Shown: positions 6,910 through 15,033, counted from the stretch's first letter. The stretch is DNA of 18,170 nt from JBGPNN01 sp041487495 (GCA_041487495.1 JBGPNN010000042.1:1-18170), one strand, 5' to 3'. Notes: generated by a model from the letters alone, not told the origin. Made by a program: numbers and translations.

Positions 6910-7740
6910 TTACCCTTTGATCCCCACCCTGGCAATGCCCTGCACGAAGGACCGCTGGGTTGCCAGGAACAGCGCGACGATCGGCAGGGCAGTGAGCACA
7001 CCCGCGGCCATGAGCAGGTGCCATGAGGTCCCCTGCTCGGAGTGTGTGAAGACCACGAGCCCCAGCGGCAGGGTCCGCATCTCGATTGAGTTCGTCACGA
7101 GGAGTGGCCAGAAAAAGTCGTTCCAGTGCCACATCGCCGTCAGCAGCGCGAACGTCGCCAGCGCCGGCTTCGCCAGCGGTAGGCACACCTGCCAGAGCAT
7201 CCGCAGGTGGCCCGCCCCGTCCACCACTGCCGCGTCGAACAGCTCGTTGGGAATCGAGAGAAAGTGCTGCCGGATGAGAAACGTCCCGAAACCTGTGGCA
7301 GCAAAGGGCAGGATGAGCGCCCAATACGTATTCAGCATCCCCAATTGTTTCAGCGTCACGAAGTTTGGGATGAGGGTGACTTGGCTCGGCACCATCATGA
7401 CAGACAGGTACCCCAGGAACAGCAGGCCCTTCCCCGGGAAGCGCAGCCGCGCAAACGCATACGCCGCCATCGACGCCGTGGCCAGTTGGATACCCGTGAC
7501 CGCCGACGTCACGACGACGCTGTTGAAGAAGAATCGGGCAAACGGCGCTTTGTGCCACGCCGCGGCGAAGTTGTCGAACCGCCACTCCGAGGGAATCCAC
7601 CGCGGCGGGAAGACGAAGATGTCGTTGGGCGGCTTCACCGCTGTCAGCAGCATCCAGACGAACGGGAGGAAGAAGACCGCGGCCAGCGCAGCGACGACCA
7701 GGTGGGCGGCAGCGCCACGGACCGCGGGGCGGCTAATCAT
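6910..7740 (-). CDS. Carbohydrate-type ABC transporter permease, MalG/UgpE-like
   Basis: A 276-residue inner-membrane permease with about six spans. It starts MISRPAVRGAAAHLVV and shows the usual first span followed by a W-x-F-x-N-(Y/F)-x-x-x-W periplasmic stretch (SEWRFDNFAAAW), the conserved AAYAFARLRFPGK, VPSQVTLIPNF and the EAA loop NELFDAAVVDGAGHLRML followed by VCLPLAKPALA, which docks onto the ATPase. The start is ATG at 7740, overlapping the upstream permease gene by 8 bases (ATG and TAG within eight bases), so the two permeases are translationally coupled. A longer open frame reaches 7809, but the added Cys/Ser/Trp-rich part is out-of-frame coding DNA of the upstream gene. The family moves sugars, polyols or glycerol-3-phosphate; the substrate here is undetermined. 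No ATPase gene is present in the cluster. Confidence 0.92.
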   Translation of the reverse strand: MISRPAVRGAAAHLVVAALAAVFFLPFVWMLLTAVKPPNDIFVFPPRWIPSEWRFDNFAAAWHKAPFARFFFNSVVVTSAVTGIQLATASMAAYAFARLRFPGKGLLFLGYLSVMMVPSQVTLIPNFVTLKQLGMLNTYWALILPFAATGFGTFLIRQHFLSIPNELFDAAVVDGAGHLRMLWQVCLPLAKPALATFALLTAMWHWNDFFWPLLVTNSIEMRTLPLGLVVFTHSEQGTSWHLLMAAGVLTALPIVALFLATQRSFVQGIARVGIKG

Positions 7741-8626
7741 AGACCACCCAGCGCTTCGCCAGCCACAACTGCACGACGGTGAAGAACACGGCGATGGCGA
7801 CCACCACATAGGCGATGGCCGATGCGTAGCCAGCCTCGAAGAACATGAACCCCTGCTGGTACAGATAGAAGACCAGCGTCGCGGTGCTGTTGGCGGGCCC
7901 CCCAGTGCCCAGGCTCATCACGAAGATGGGGTCGAAGACGCGGAAGGCCTGGATGGATGAGACAATGACGAGGAACAGCAGGGTCGGCGAGAGCAGCGGG
8001 ATGGTCATCCCAAAGAGCATGGCCCGCCACCCCGCGCCATCAATCCGCGCCGCCTCGTACAGATCCTCGGGAATGCCTTGCAGACCGGCCAGCAGGATGA
8101 TCATGTCGTAGCCGGTCGTCTGCCAGATCATCATCAGGACGATGGCCCAGATGGCCGAGGTGGGACTCTGCAGCCATTGACTCGTGGGCAGGCCGACCGA
8201 CCGCAGCAAATAGTTCACGAGACCGAAACCCGGGTCGTACATCCACAGCCACAACGCCGACAGCACGGCGAGGGGCACCACCGTGGGCAGGAAGAAGACG
8301 CCACGCCACACCGCGCGCAGCCACAGCGGCCGGTTGAGTAACAGGGCCAGCAAGAAACCGAGCACCAGCGCGCCCAGGACTACCGCCACGGTATACAGCG
8401 CGGTGTTCAGGAAGACGCGGTGCAACACTGCGTCGCCGGGCATCCGGGCGTAGTTGGCCAGCCCCAGGAATTGCTTGGTGGGGCTCAGCAGATTCCAGCG
8501 CGTGAGCGACAGGTACCCGGAAAACGTCAGCGGGTAAAGCGTGAAGACCGCCAGCGGGATCAGGGACGGCAGCAGGAACGCATAGCCTGCCATCGCTTCC
8601 CTGGCCCCGCGAGAGAGCCGCGGCAC
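7733..8626 (-). CDS. Carbohydrate-type ABC transporter permease, MalF/UgpA-like
   Basis: A 297-residue permease. After a short basic start comes the first span with AGYAFLLPSLIPLAVF and TLYPLTFSGYLSLT, typical of the UgpA/MalF family, and then the transmembrane core: ALYTVAVVLGALVLGFLLAL, WRGVFFLPTVVPLAVLS, WQTTGYDMIILLAGLQGIP. The EAA loop reads EDLYEAARIDGAGWRAMLFG followed by TIPLLSPTL. The start is GTG at 8626, 19 bases after the binding-protein stop; it has a weak ribosome site, whereas ATG at 8593 (residue 12) follows AGGGA and is a real alternative. I prefer the longer form because relatives carry a basic segment before the first span. It pairs with the MalG-like permease to form the channel in the cytoplasmic membrane. 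Confidence 0.92.
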   Translation of the reverse strand: MPRLSRGAREAMAGYAFLLPSLIPLAVFTLYPLTFSGYLSLTRWNLLSPTKQFLGLANYARMPGDAVLHRVFLNTALYTVAVVLGALVLGFLLALLLNRPLWLRAVWRGVFFLPTVVPLAVLSALWLWMYDPGFGLVNYLLRSVGLPTSQWLQSPTSAIWAIVLMMIWQTTGYDMIILLAGLQGIPEDLYEAARIDGAGWRAMLFGMTIPLLSPTLLFLVIVSSIQAFRVFDPIFVMSLGTGGPANSTATLVFYLYQQGFMFFEAGYASAIAYVVVAIAVFFTVVQLWLAKRWVVYD

Positions 8627-8645
8627 GTGGAAGCCGCGGGAATGC

Positions 8646-9932
8646 TTACTTGCCGACGAGAGCGCCGTTGGCTTTGGATGCCGCGTCGTCCAGGGCCTGC
8701 CTGGGATCCGCCGAGCCGAGTAGCACCGCCTGGAGTGCGGGGTTTAGGAACTGCCGAACGCCCTTCTCGACGTTCTGGAGCACCATGCGGCCCTTCCCGT
8801 ATTTCAGCGACAGGTCGACCGACTTCCGCGCCATGGGGTACCTGCGGTAGTGCTCCTTCAATTGCGCATCGTCCATCGCGCTGGTGCGCACCGGCAGGTA
8901 GCCGGTCCGCATGGAGTAAAACGCGGTGTTCGCGGGCGCGGTCATCCACTTGATAAATTCCCACGCGGCGCGCTGGCGGTCCGGGTTGGTCTTGGCGAAG
9001 ATGACGAAGTTGCCGCCCCCCGCGTTGTGCACGGGGCCGGCCGGGCCGCCCGGGATGGGCGCCACGCTCCACCGGAACCGCGCGCGATCGGTGATCAGCG
9101 CCAGGGCGAAGCTGGAGTGGACGGTCATCGCGCTGCGTCCGGCGATGAAGTTCTCGATGACCCCCGAGAAGTTGGGATTCACGTAGAGGATGCGATCCTT
9201 CTTGGCGAGGTCTCGGAGCAGAGTGAGCGCCTCGACTGCGGGCTGCTGGTTGAACATCGCCCGTTTGCCGTCCTCGCTAACGACCTTCCCCCCGAACGAA
9301 TAGACGAGCCCCTCGAACAGCCAGTCGCCGTCGAAGCTCCCCTCGATGGCGTAGCGCAGTACCTGCTCACCCTGCCGCGTCATCAGGCGCGGTCCGATGC
9401 GGCGCACCTCTTCCCACGTCTGGGGCGGCGAGAACTCCGGCTGCCCGCCCTCTTTAAACGCATCGACGTTATAATACATCATCGTCGTCGACCGCTGCCA
9501 GGGGATCGCGAACAGGTTGCCCTTCCAGTACGAGTTCCCCAGCAGCGCCGGGGCTAGATCCGCGAAGTTGAAATCCTTCTGCCGGGAAAGCTCATCCAGG
9601 GCGAGAAGCACGCCCGCGTCGGCAAACTCGGGGACCTGCATGAGTTCGAGCATGGCGGCATCCGGAGGATTGCCGGCGACGATCGACGTCTGCAGTTTCT
9701 GGTAGTTCTGGTTGTAGTCACCGGTCAGTTCCAGCGTCACACGGACGTCGGTGTGGCTGGAGTTGAACCGCTGCACGAGATCATCCATGGCCTCTTTCAG
9801 CGGCCCGCCGGTTGGGAGCGGGAACCAGATAGTAAGACCGACCGGCGCCCGCTGGGCAGAGGCAGGCACCATCGAGATCGCCAACGCAAGGGTAACGGCC
9901 AGCACTGCCGAAAGAACGGCACGTCTACTCAC
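8646..9932 (-). CDS. Extracellular solute-binding protein, UgpB-like (carbohydrate-type ABC importer)
   Basis: A 428-residue family 1 solute-binding protein. Residues 1-26 form a signal peptide cleaved after ASA (VPASAQ), with no lipobox. The mature N terminus runs LTIWFPLPTGGPLKEAMDDL, then QRFNSSHTDVRVTLELTGDY and LQTSIVAGNPPDAAMLELMQ, the FN-x-S and tandem sugar/phosphate-binding style of UgpB relatives. Further features are SYWKGNLFAIPWQRSTTMMYYN and the hinge SGVIENFIAGRSAMTVHSSF. It starts with GTG at 9932, with AAGGAGGAG 8-10 bases upstream, the best ribosome site of the operon, which marks it as the first gene. It captures solute outside the membrane for the two permeases downstream. 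UgpB relatives bind glycerol-3-phosphate, its diesters, or oligosaccharides; which of these applies is not shown. Confidence 0.9.
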   Translation of the reverse strand: MSRRAVLSAVLAVTLALAISMVPASAQRAPVGLTIWFPLPTGGPLKEAMDDLVQRFNSSHTDVRVTLELTGDYNQNYQKLQTSIVAGNPPDAAMLELMQVPEFADAGVLLALDELSRQKDFNFADLAPALLGNSYWKGNLFAIPWQRSTTMMYYNVDAFKEGGQPEFSPPQTWEEVRRIGPRLMTRQGEQVLRYAIEGSFDGDWLFEGLVYSFGGKVVSEDGKRAMFNQQPAVEALTLLRDLAKKDRILYVNPNFSGVIENFIAGRSAMTVHSSFALALITDRARFRWSVAPIPGGPAGPVHNAGGGNFVIFAKTNPDRQRAAWEFIKWMTAPANTAFYSMRTGYLPVRTSAMDDAQLKEHYRRYPMARKSVDLSLKYGKGRMVLQNVEKGVRQFLNPALQAVLLGSADPRQALDDAASKANGALVGK

Positions 9933-10019
9933 GGAAATCGCTCCTCCTTGGCTGTAGGTACGGCCATTACGGCATTCGTCAGTGCCACAGATGATCCTTT
10001 CGGAGGGAGTGGTGGAATC
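9933..10019. promoter_or_regulatory. Divergent intergenic region between the two importer operons
   Basis: These 87 bases separate the leftward UgpB-like operon from the rightward CE4-hydrolase/DppABC operon and must hold promoters for both unless transcription comes from inside genes. They contain the ribosome sites for both sides (AAGGAGG at 9943-9949 on the minus strand; GGAGGG at 10002-10007 and GGTGG at 10011-10015 on the plus strand). I could not identify convincing -10/-35 pairs: TAATGG on the minus strand (9964-9969) and GATGAT on the plus strand (9990-9995) are weak. No clear dyad was seen. Confidence 0.4.
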
Positions 10020-10835
10020 GTGGCAGCCCGGCAGACGTGCAACGCCTGTCTAACCTTCGACTTCGACGCGGAGAGTATCTGGCTACGCAAAGACCGCCAG
10101 TCCCCCAGCGTGCTCTCACGGGGGACGTACGGGGCGAAAGTCGCCGTCCCAAGGATCCTCGACCTGCTCGCGCGCTATGAGATCAAAGCCACGTTCTTCA
10201 CGCCGGGGTGGGTGGCGGAGCAGCACCCGCGGGAAGTCGAGGCGATTCACCGGGCCGGTCACGAGGTGGCCCATCACGGCTACCTGCACCAGGTCAAACC
10301 GTATGATATGAGCCCGGATGAGGAATGGGATAGCCTCGAGCGAGGCGTACGGGCGTTGCAGGCCGTGACCGGCGAACGTCCGGTCGGCTACCGGTGCCCC
10401 GGCGGCGTGATCAGCCCCGAGACGCATGGGTTCCTCATCAAAGCCGGGTTTCTCTACGACTCCAGCATGATGGACGATGAACGGCCGTACCTGGTCCGCG
10501 TGCCCGGGCAGAGCGGCGCGCTCGCGGAACTGCCCGGCTGCTTGGAGCTCGACGACGCGCCGTACTTCATGTTCTCGTTCAGCCCGGTGTATATGACGGG
10601 CAATTCGGACCCCGACAAAGTCCTGCGCATCTGGCAGTCGGAGTTCCGGGGGGTCTACCGGGAGTCAGGCTTCTTCATGATCATGTTCCACCCTCAGGTC
10701 ATCGGACGCCACCATCGCATGGAGATCCTGGAAAAATTGATCCGCTACGTCCGGGGCTTCGCGGGCACCACCTTCCGCCGGTGCGACGACCTCGCGAAGG
10801 AATTCCTCTCCCAGCTTTCCGGAAGGAGGGCGTAA
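10020..10835 (+). CDS. CE4-family hydrolase (polysaccharide deacetylase-like, PuuE/HpPgdA/imidase type)
   Basis: A 271-residue single-domain NodB-fold protein without a signal peptide, so probably cytosolic. Motif 1 is TFDFDAE (Asp14, Asp16), motif 2 is H86-G-Y-L-H90 within HEVAHHGYLH, motif 3 is GYRCPGG (Arg125), and a late FHP (MIMFHPQ) supplies the catalytic-region His. SRGTYGAKVAVPRILDLLAR, ATFFTPGWV and ELDDAPYF match the cytosolic branch that holds allantoinase PuuE, HpPgdA and cyclic imidases, as distinct from classical secreted chitin or peptidoglycan deacetylases with TFDDGP. Hydrolysis of an amide or cyclic amide is therefore as likely as deacetylation. Start: GTG 10020, after GGTGG four bases upstream; the frame is open back to 9753, but that part runs through the opposite gene's signal peptide. 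It is followed 45 bases later by a DppA-like gene, so enzyme and importer are likely co-expressed. Confidence 0.85.
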   Translation: MAARQTCNACLTFDFDAESIWLRKDRQSPSVLSRGTYGAKVAVPRILDLLARYEIKATFFTPGWVAEQHPREVEAIHRAGHEVAHHGYLHQVKPYDMSPDEEWDSLERGVRALQAVTGERPVGYRCPGGVISPETHGFLIKAGFLYDSSMMDDERPYLVRVPGQSGALAELPGCLELDDAPYFMFSFSPVYMTGNSDPDKVLRIWQSEFRGVYRESGFFMIMFHPQVIGRHHRMEILEKLIRYVRGFAGTTFRRCDDLAKEFLSQLSGRRA

Positions 10836-10880
10836 GGCAAACCCGAACTCACCCCAGATACGTGGAAGGAGGACTGTCCA

Positions 10881-12482
10881 ATGATAGGGCATGTTCGCCT
10901 TGCGGCAGTGGGTCTATTGGTCCTCGTGCTGCTCGTCCCGCTCAGCAGTCCGTCGCTCGCACAGGGGCCCTCACCCCAGACTGGGGGTACCCTCGTCTAC
11001 GGGATCCGCCAGGAGCCAAGCACCACCGACCCTCATGGGTCCGCCGCCGCCGTCGCGCAGCGCGTGCTGGCCAGCATGTACGACAGCCTGGTCTTCATGA
11101 CTCCCCGTGGCCAGATCTTGCCGTGGCTGGCCGAGTCGTGGGAGGCATCACCCGACGCGAAGGTCTACACCTTCAAGCTCCGCCGGGACGTGAAGTTCCA
11201 CGACGGTACGCCGTTCAATGCCGCGGCGGTCAAGTTCAACCTGGACCGGATCATCGATCCCGCGACCAAGTCCACGTCGGCCATCTCGGCCCTGGGCCCG
11301 TATGATCGCACGGTCGTGGTTGATGAATTTACGGCCCGCGTCCATTTCAAAGATTCCTACGCGCCCTTCTTGTACGCAGCGAGCACGCCGTTCCTGGGGA
11401 TGATCTCCCCCGCCGCCGCCAGAAAATGGGGCATCGACTTCAACAAGCACCCAACAGGCAGTGGTCCCTTCAAATTCGAATCGATGGTGCCAGGCGACAA
11501 CATCACCATGGCCCGCAATCCTGAATATCGCTGGCCGCCCAAGGGGTTCTTCAACAACACCGGCCCCGCGTATCTCGAGAAGATCGTGGTCAAAACGATC
11601 CCTGAGGCGTCGACGCGGCTGGCCACGCTGGAGAACGGCGAGACCAACGCCATCGAGCCCGTGCCCGAAAAGAACGTGGCGGCGCTCGTCCAGAGCAAGC
11701 GCTATCGCGTCCTGAAGGCCGCGTATCCAGGCGCGCCGCGCATCGTGTTCTTGAACAGCAAGAAGTTCCCCACCGATGATCTGGCGGTCCGGCGCGCCAT
11801 CCTGTATGCGCTGAACCAGGACTTGATGGTCAGGACCCTGTTTTTCAGCGTGCACACTGCTGCCAAGACCCCGCTCACGCCGGCGACCGTCGGCTATGAC
11901 AAGTCGCTGGAGAGCATGTACCCCTACGATCCGGAGAAGGCCAAGGCCGTGCTGGAAGAGGCCGGCTGGCGGATGGGATCGGACGGGGTGCGGACCAAAG
12001 GTGGGCGGCGGCTGGTCATCGAGGAGCACATTATCGGCAACATCGGGTTGGAGGAGCCTGCCGAGTTCCTGCAGGGTCAGTTGAGAGACATTGGGATACA
12101 GATCGATATCAAATCCATGGCCCGGGCGGCGTGGTACGAGGGTATCAACCGGGGCGATCACAATCTCGTGCCGCTGTTCTATATCTATGCCGACCTCGAC
12201 TTGTTGCGGGGTCTCTACCACTCCACACGCATTCCCTTCAACTGGTCGCATGTCAGTGACGCCGCCCTCGATCGCGATCTGGAAGAGGCCTACCGCTCGC
12301 CGGACATTGCCAAGCGGATCCAGGTCTACAAGCGGGTGCAGCGGAGAGTGATGGAACTAGCCCTGGTGCTGCCGCTGTACAACGAGTTCAACCTGGTGGG
12401 GATCCGGTCAGAAGTCAAGGGCATGCGCTTCGACCCGACCGCCTACCCGCTCTTCTACGACGTGTGGATCGAGAAGAAGTAG
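10881..12482 (+). CDS. Peptide/opine-type ABC transporter substrate-binding protein (DppA/OppA family)
   Basis: A 533-residue family 5 solute-binding protein. Residues 1-27 are a signal peptide (basic MIGHVR, long Leu/Val core, cut after SLA), without a lipobox. The mature part begins TGGTLVYGIRQEPSTTDPHG, followed by the conserved LAESWEASPDAKVYTFKLRR and DVKFHDGTPFNAAAVKFNLD, the signature region of the family, and later HPTGSGPFKFESMVPGDNIT and DDLAVRRAILYALNQDLMV. Length is normal. It starts with ATG at 10881, preceded by AAGGAGG (10866-10872) with an 8-base spacer. It delivers di/oligopeptides or other amide-bearing solutes to the two permeases downstream. Family 5 proteins also bind opines, nickel, heme and glutathione, so the ligand is open. 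Confidence 0.93.
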   Translation: MIGHVRLAAVGLLVLVLLVPLSSPSLAQGPSPQTGGTLVYGIRQEPSTTDPHGSAAAVAQRVLASMYDSLVFMTPRGQILPWLAESWEASPDAKVYTFKLRRDVKFHDGTPFNAAAVKFNLDRIIDPATKSTSAISALGPYDRTVVVDEFTARVHFKDSYAPFLYAASTPFLGMISPAAARKWGIDFNKHPTGSGPFKFESMVPGDNITMARNPEYRWPPKGFFNNTGPAYLEKIVVKTIPEASTRLATLENGETNAIEPVPEKNVAALVQSKRYRVLKAAYPGAPRIVFLNSKKFPTDDLAVRRAILYALNQDLMVRTLFFSVHTAAKTPLTPATVGYDKSLESMYPYDPEKAKAVLEEAGWRMGSDGVRTKGGRRLVIEEHIIGNIGLEEPAEFLQGQLRDIGIQIDIKSMARAAWYEGINRGDHNLVPLFYIYADLDLLRGLYHSTRIPFNWSHVSDAALDRDLEEAYRSPDIAKRIQVYKRVQRRVMELALVLPLYNEFNLVGIRSEVKGMRFDPTAYPLFYDVWIEKK

Positions 12483-12496
12483 CGCCGGACTCCTGA

Positions 12497-13423
12497 ATGG
12501 CCAGGTATCTGGGGCAGCGGCTGACCGCGTCGCTGCCGGTGGTGTTCGGTGTGTCGGTGTTGGTGTTTCTCATGCTCCACCTCGTCCCGGGGGATCCGGT
12601 CATGGTGCTCCTGGGCGAGAATTCCGTCGCCGACAAGGCGGCGCTTGAGCGACTGCGGGCGACGCTGGGTCTGAATGACCCGCTGCCCGTCCAGTACGGC
12701 CGGTTTCTCTGGCGGGCCCTCCACGGTGATCTGGGGCGGTCGATCCGCTTGAACCTGCCGGTGACTGAACTCGTGGTTCAGGCGTTGAAACCGACCGCGA
12801 GCCTCGCGCTCGCGGCGATGTCGCTCGCGGTGATCGGCGGATTGCTGCTGGGCGTGATTGCGGCGGTCAATCGCGGCCGGCTCCCGGACAACCTGGCGAT
12901 GTTGCTCGGTCTGGTCGGTGTCTCCATGCCGAGCTTCTGGTTGGGGTTCCTGCTCATCTTTGCGTTCTCGGTGCGGCTTGGGTGGTTTCCGGCGACGGGG
13001 CAGGGCGGGTGGAACCGGTTGGTGCTGCCCGCCCTGGCCCTATCTCTGGCCCCGCTCGCGGTGCTGGCGAGACTCGTGCGCTCGAGCATGCTGGAAGTGT
13101 ATCGCCAACCCTACGTGACGACCGCCCGGGCCAAAGGCCTCACCGAAAGGGTTGTCGTCTATCACCATGCGCTCAAGAATGCGCTGGTGCCCGTCGTGAC
13201 GCTCGCGGGGCTCGAATTTGGACGCCTCCTGGCGGGCGCGTTTGTGATCGAAACGGTCTTTTCGCGGATCGGCCTGGGCCGGCTGGCGATCACCGGCATC
13301 TTGAACAAGGATTTCCCGGTGGTCCAGGGCGTGGCGCTGCTCGTGGCGCTGATTTATGCCGGAATCAACCTGCTCGTCGACCTCTCCTATGCGTATCTCG
13401 ACCCGCGCGTACGTTACGGCTAG
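12497..13423 (+). CDS. Peptide-type ABC transporter permease, DppB-like
   Basis: A 308-residue membrane protein. It opens with MARYLGQRLTASLPVVFGVS and LVFLMLHLVPGDPV, the hallmark DppB N terminus (H-L-x-P-G-D-P), then LGLNDPLPVQYGRFLWRALH and GDLGRSI. The EAA loop is TTARAKGLTERVVVYHHALK followed by NALVPVVTLAGLEFG, and it ends in YLDPRVRYG, the conserved C-terminal motif. About six spans are visible. ATG 12497 lies 14 bases after the DppA-like stop with only a weak ribosome site, so coupling to the upstream gene is likely. With the DppC-like protein it forms the channel of the importer. Confidence 0.93.
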   Translation: MARYLGQRLTASLPVVFGVSVLVFLMLHLVPGDPVMVLLGENSVADKAALERLRATLGLNDPLPVQYGRFLWRALHGDLGRSIRLNLPVTELVVQALKPTASLALAAMSLAVIGGLLLGVIAAVNRGRLPDNLAMLLGLVGVSMPSFWLGFLLIFAFSVRLGWFPATGQGGWNRLVLPALALSLAPLAVLARLVRSSMLEVYRQPYVTTARAKGLTERVVVYHHALKNALVPVVTLAGLEFGRLLAGAFVIETVFSRIGLGRLAITGILNKDFPVVQGVALLVALIYAGINLLVDLSYAYLDPRVRYG

Positions 13424-14273
13424 ACCTCCCGCCACGCACCCGGGCGTCGACGCGGTCCGGCGCCTGTCGCGAAACACCGGCGCCGCCATCGGCGGTATCC
13501 TCCTCGTGGCGTTGGTGGCGGTGGCCATGCTCGCGCCCATTGTGGCTCCCCGCGACCCGCTGAAGATCAGCCCTGAGTTCAGCCTACGGCCACCCGGGAA
13601 AGAGTTCTTGTTCGGCACGGACCAGTTTGGTCGGGACCTGTTCACCCGCGTGGTGTGGGGCGCGCGCATCTCGTTGCGGGTCGGTGTCGTCGCGGTGCTC
13701 ATCTCCGTGGGCGCCGGAGTGCCTCTCGGTCTGGCGGCGGGATACTATGGCGGCTGGCTTGACCTGGCGGTCATGCGACTGATCGACTTGATGCTCGCGT
13801 TTCCCGGCATCCTCCTCGCCCTGGTCATCGTGACCATCCTGGGCCCAGGTCTGAACAATGTCATGCTGGCCGTGGGGATCTATGGGATCCCGTCGTACGC
13901 CCGCGTCGTGCGAGGATCGGTGCTCGTGGTCCGGGGACAGCCGTTTGTGGAAGCGGCTCAGGCGGTGGGATGCCCACCGCCCCGCCTCATGGCCCGGCAC
14001 GTACTGCCCAACGTCGTGGCGCCGATCATTGTGCTTTCCAGCCTGAACGTGGCCGGGGCAATCCTGACCAGCGCGGCGCTGTCTTTCCTCGGCCTCGGGG
14101 CGTCGCCTCCGACCCCGGAGTGGGGCGCCCTCCTGAACGCCGGGCGTGACTGGGTCCGGGAGGCGTGGTGGCTCACGACGTTCCCCGGGTTGGCCATCAT
14201 GATCACGGTGCTCGCGATCAACATGCTCGGGGATGGACTGCGGGACGTGCTCGACCCGCAACTGCGCACCTAA
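13389..14273 (+). CDS. Peptide-type ABC transporter permease, DppC-like
   Basis: A 294-residue permease with the DppC layout: one span (GGILLVALVAVAMLAPIVAP) followed by a periplasmic loop ending FLFGTDQFGRDLFTRVVWGA, then the core spans, EAA loop VEAAQAVGCPPPRLMARHVL followed by PNVVAPIIV, and the C-terminal GDGLRDVLDPQLR. ATG 13389 starts 35 bases inside the end of the DppB-like gene; no downstream ATG, GTG or TTG gives an intact first segment, so this overlapping start is preferred and implies coupling. The first 30 or so residues are variable and could be mis-started. No DppD/DppF ATPase gene follows; the gene ends in a 4-base tail-to-tail overlap (CTAA) with the opposite hydrolase gene. 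Confidence 0.92.
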   Translation: MRISTRAYVTARPPATHPGVDAVRRLSRNTGAAIGGILLVALVAVAMLAPIVAPRDPLKISPEFSLRPPGKEFLFGTDQFGRDLFTRVVWGARISLRVGVVAVLISVGAGVPLGLAAGYYGGWLDLAVMRLIDLMLAFPGILLALVIVTILGPGLNNVMLAVGIYGIPSYARVVRGSVLVVRGQPFVEAAQAVGCPPPRLMARHVLPNVVAPIIVLSSLNVAGAILTSAALSFLGLGASPPTPEWGALLNAGRDWVREAWWLTTFPGLAIMITVLAINMLGDGLRDVLDPQLRT

Positions 14274-14974
14274 CCGGAGGAATCCCTCTCCTCCAGCATC
14301 GCCACGGCGCGAATGGGTGAACCGGTCCCATTCCGTATCCGCAACGGAAACCCGCAGAACGTGAAACGGCGTCCAACGATCTCTTCCAGGTTCGCGAGGC
14401 CCTCTATATGGATCATCCCGAGCTGGCGGCAGACCAGGTGGACTTCGAAGTTCCGATCCTCCGGGTGACCGGGGTTCGGTCCTTCCACGCCGAAGTTCCG
14501 GATGCCCTGGCTGTGGAGCCACCGGACGGCGTCGGGTGTCAGACCCGGATAGGCCGTGAAGAACGCCGGGGACGGATAACTGCGCTTGTGGTGACCGCTG
14601 CACAACAGGACGATCTCCCCCTGCCGGATCGCGAGACCATCCCGCGCGCACGCCTCGCGCAGATCGTCCGTGTCGATCCATCCGTCGCGCCGCACAGCGC
14701 GGACGTCGAGGCACACGGCAGGCCCGTAGAACCACTCAAGGGGGACCGAGGCGATATCCGGCGCGTTGGGGTCGGGATCGAAATGACGCGGTGCGTCGAC
14801 GTGCGTCGAGCTGTGGTCGGGAAACGTGAGCAGGCGCGTGCTCGAAGAGAACCCATTGGTGTGCAGCGGGCGCGTCTCTTCATGAGTCCGCCAGACCCAG
14901 ACCTGCGGCGGGACCGCTCCAGGGTTCGTGGGTTCTTTGTGATACAGCTCGCGGGACAGATCGATGAGGCGCAT
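14270..14974 (-). CDS. Cyclase-family metal-dependent hydrolase (kynurenine formamidase-like)
   Basis: A 234-residue protein of the cyclase family, which includes kynurenine formamidase and isatin hydrolase. It begins MRLIDLSRELYHKEPTNPGA and has the metal-binding signature H54-S-S-T-H58-V-D60-A-P-R-H64-F, equivalent to the usual H-x-G-T-H-x-D-x-P-x-H-F but with Ser in place of Gly. The C-terminal half carries FGVEGPNPGHPEDR, CRQLGMIHIEGLANLEEI and GFPLRIRNGTGSPIRAVAML, the usual family ending. Members hydrolyse formamides or cyclic amides/lactones with Mn or Zn. ATG at 14974 is fixed by AAGGAGG 8 bases upstream (14983-14989); the frame continues to 15058 but without another good start. The gene lies alone, convergent with the importer genes and divergent from the broken CoA ligase. 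Substrate unknown; the neighbourhood fits a role on an imported amide-like compound. Confidence 0.88.
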   Translation of the reverse strand: MRLIDLSRELYHKEPTNPGAVPPQVWVWRTHEETRPLHTNGFSSSTRLLTFPDHSSTHVDAPRHFDPDPNAPDIASVPLEWFYGPAVCLDVRAVRRDGWIDTDDLREACARDGLAIRQGEIVLLCSGHHKRSYPSPAFFTAYPGLTPDAVRWLHSQGIRNFGVEGPNPGHPEDRNFEVHLVCRQLGMIHIEGLANLEEIVGRRFTFCGFPLRIRNGTGSPIRAVAMLEERDSSG

Positions 14975-15033
14975 GCGCTCGGCCTCCTTTCCTCGCGACT
15001 TAAAGACGCGGAGCCGCCGATCCTTCAAATGGG

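Noticed and set aside
6065..7960. A 631-residue plus-strand open frame opposite the CoxL-like and permease genes
   Set aside because: It is His/Arg/Pro-rich without domain motifs; it is the antisense shadow typical of GC-rich codons of strongly supported minus-strand genes.
9753..10019. 89-residue N-terminal extension of the CE4 hydrolase
   Set aside because: It runs antisense through the UgpB-like signal peptide and the divergent promoter region; the CE4 fold begins at about residue 10 after GTG 10020.
13584..14735. A 383-residue minus-strand open frame across DppC and the cyclase-family gene
   Set aside because: Arg/Gly/His-rich, no motifs, overlaps two clear genes in other frames.
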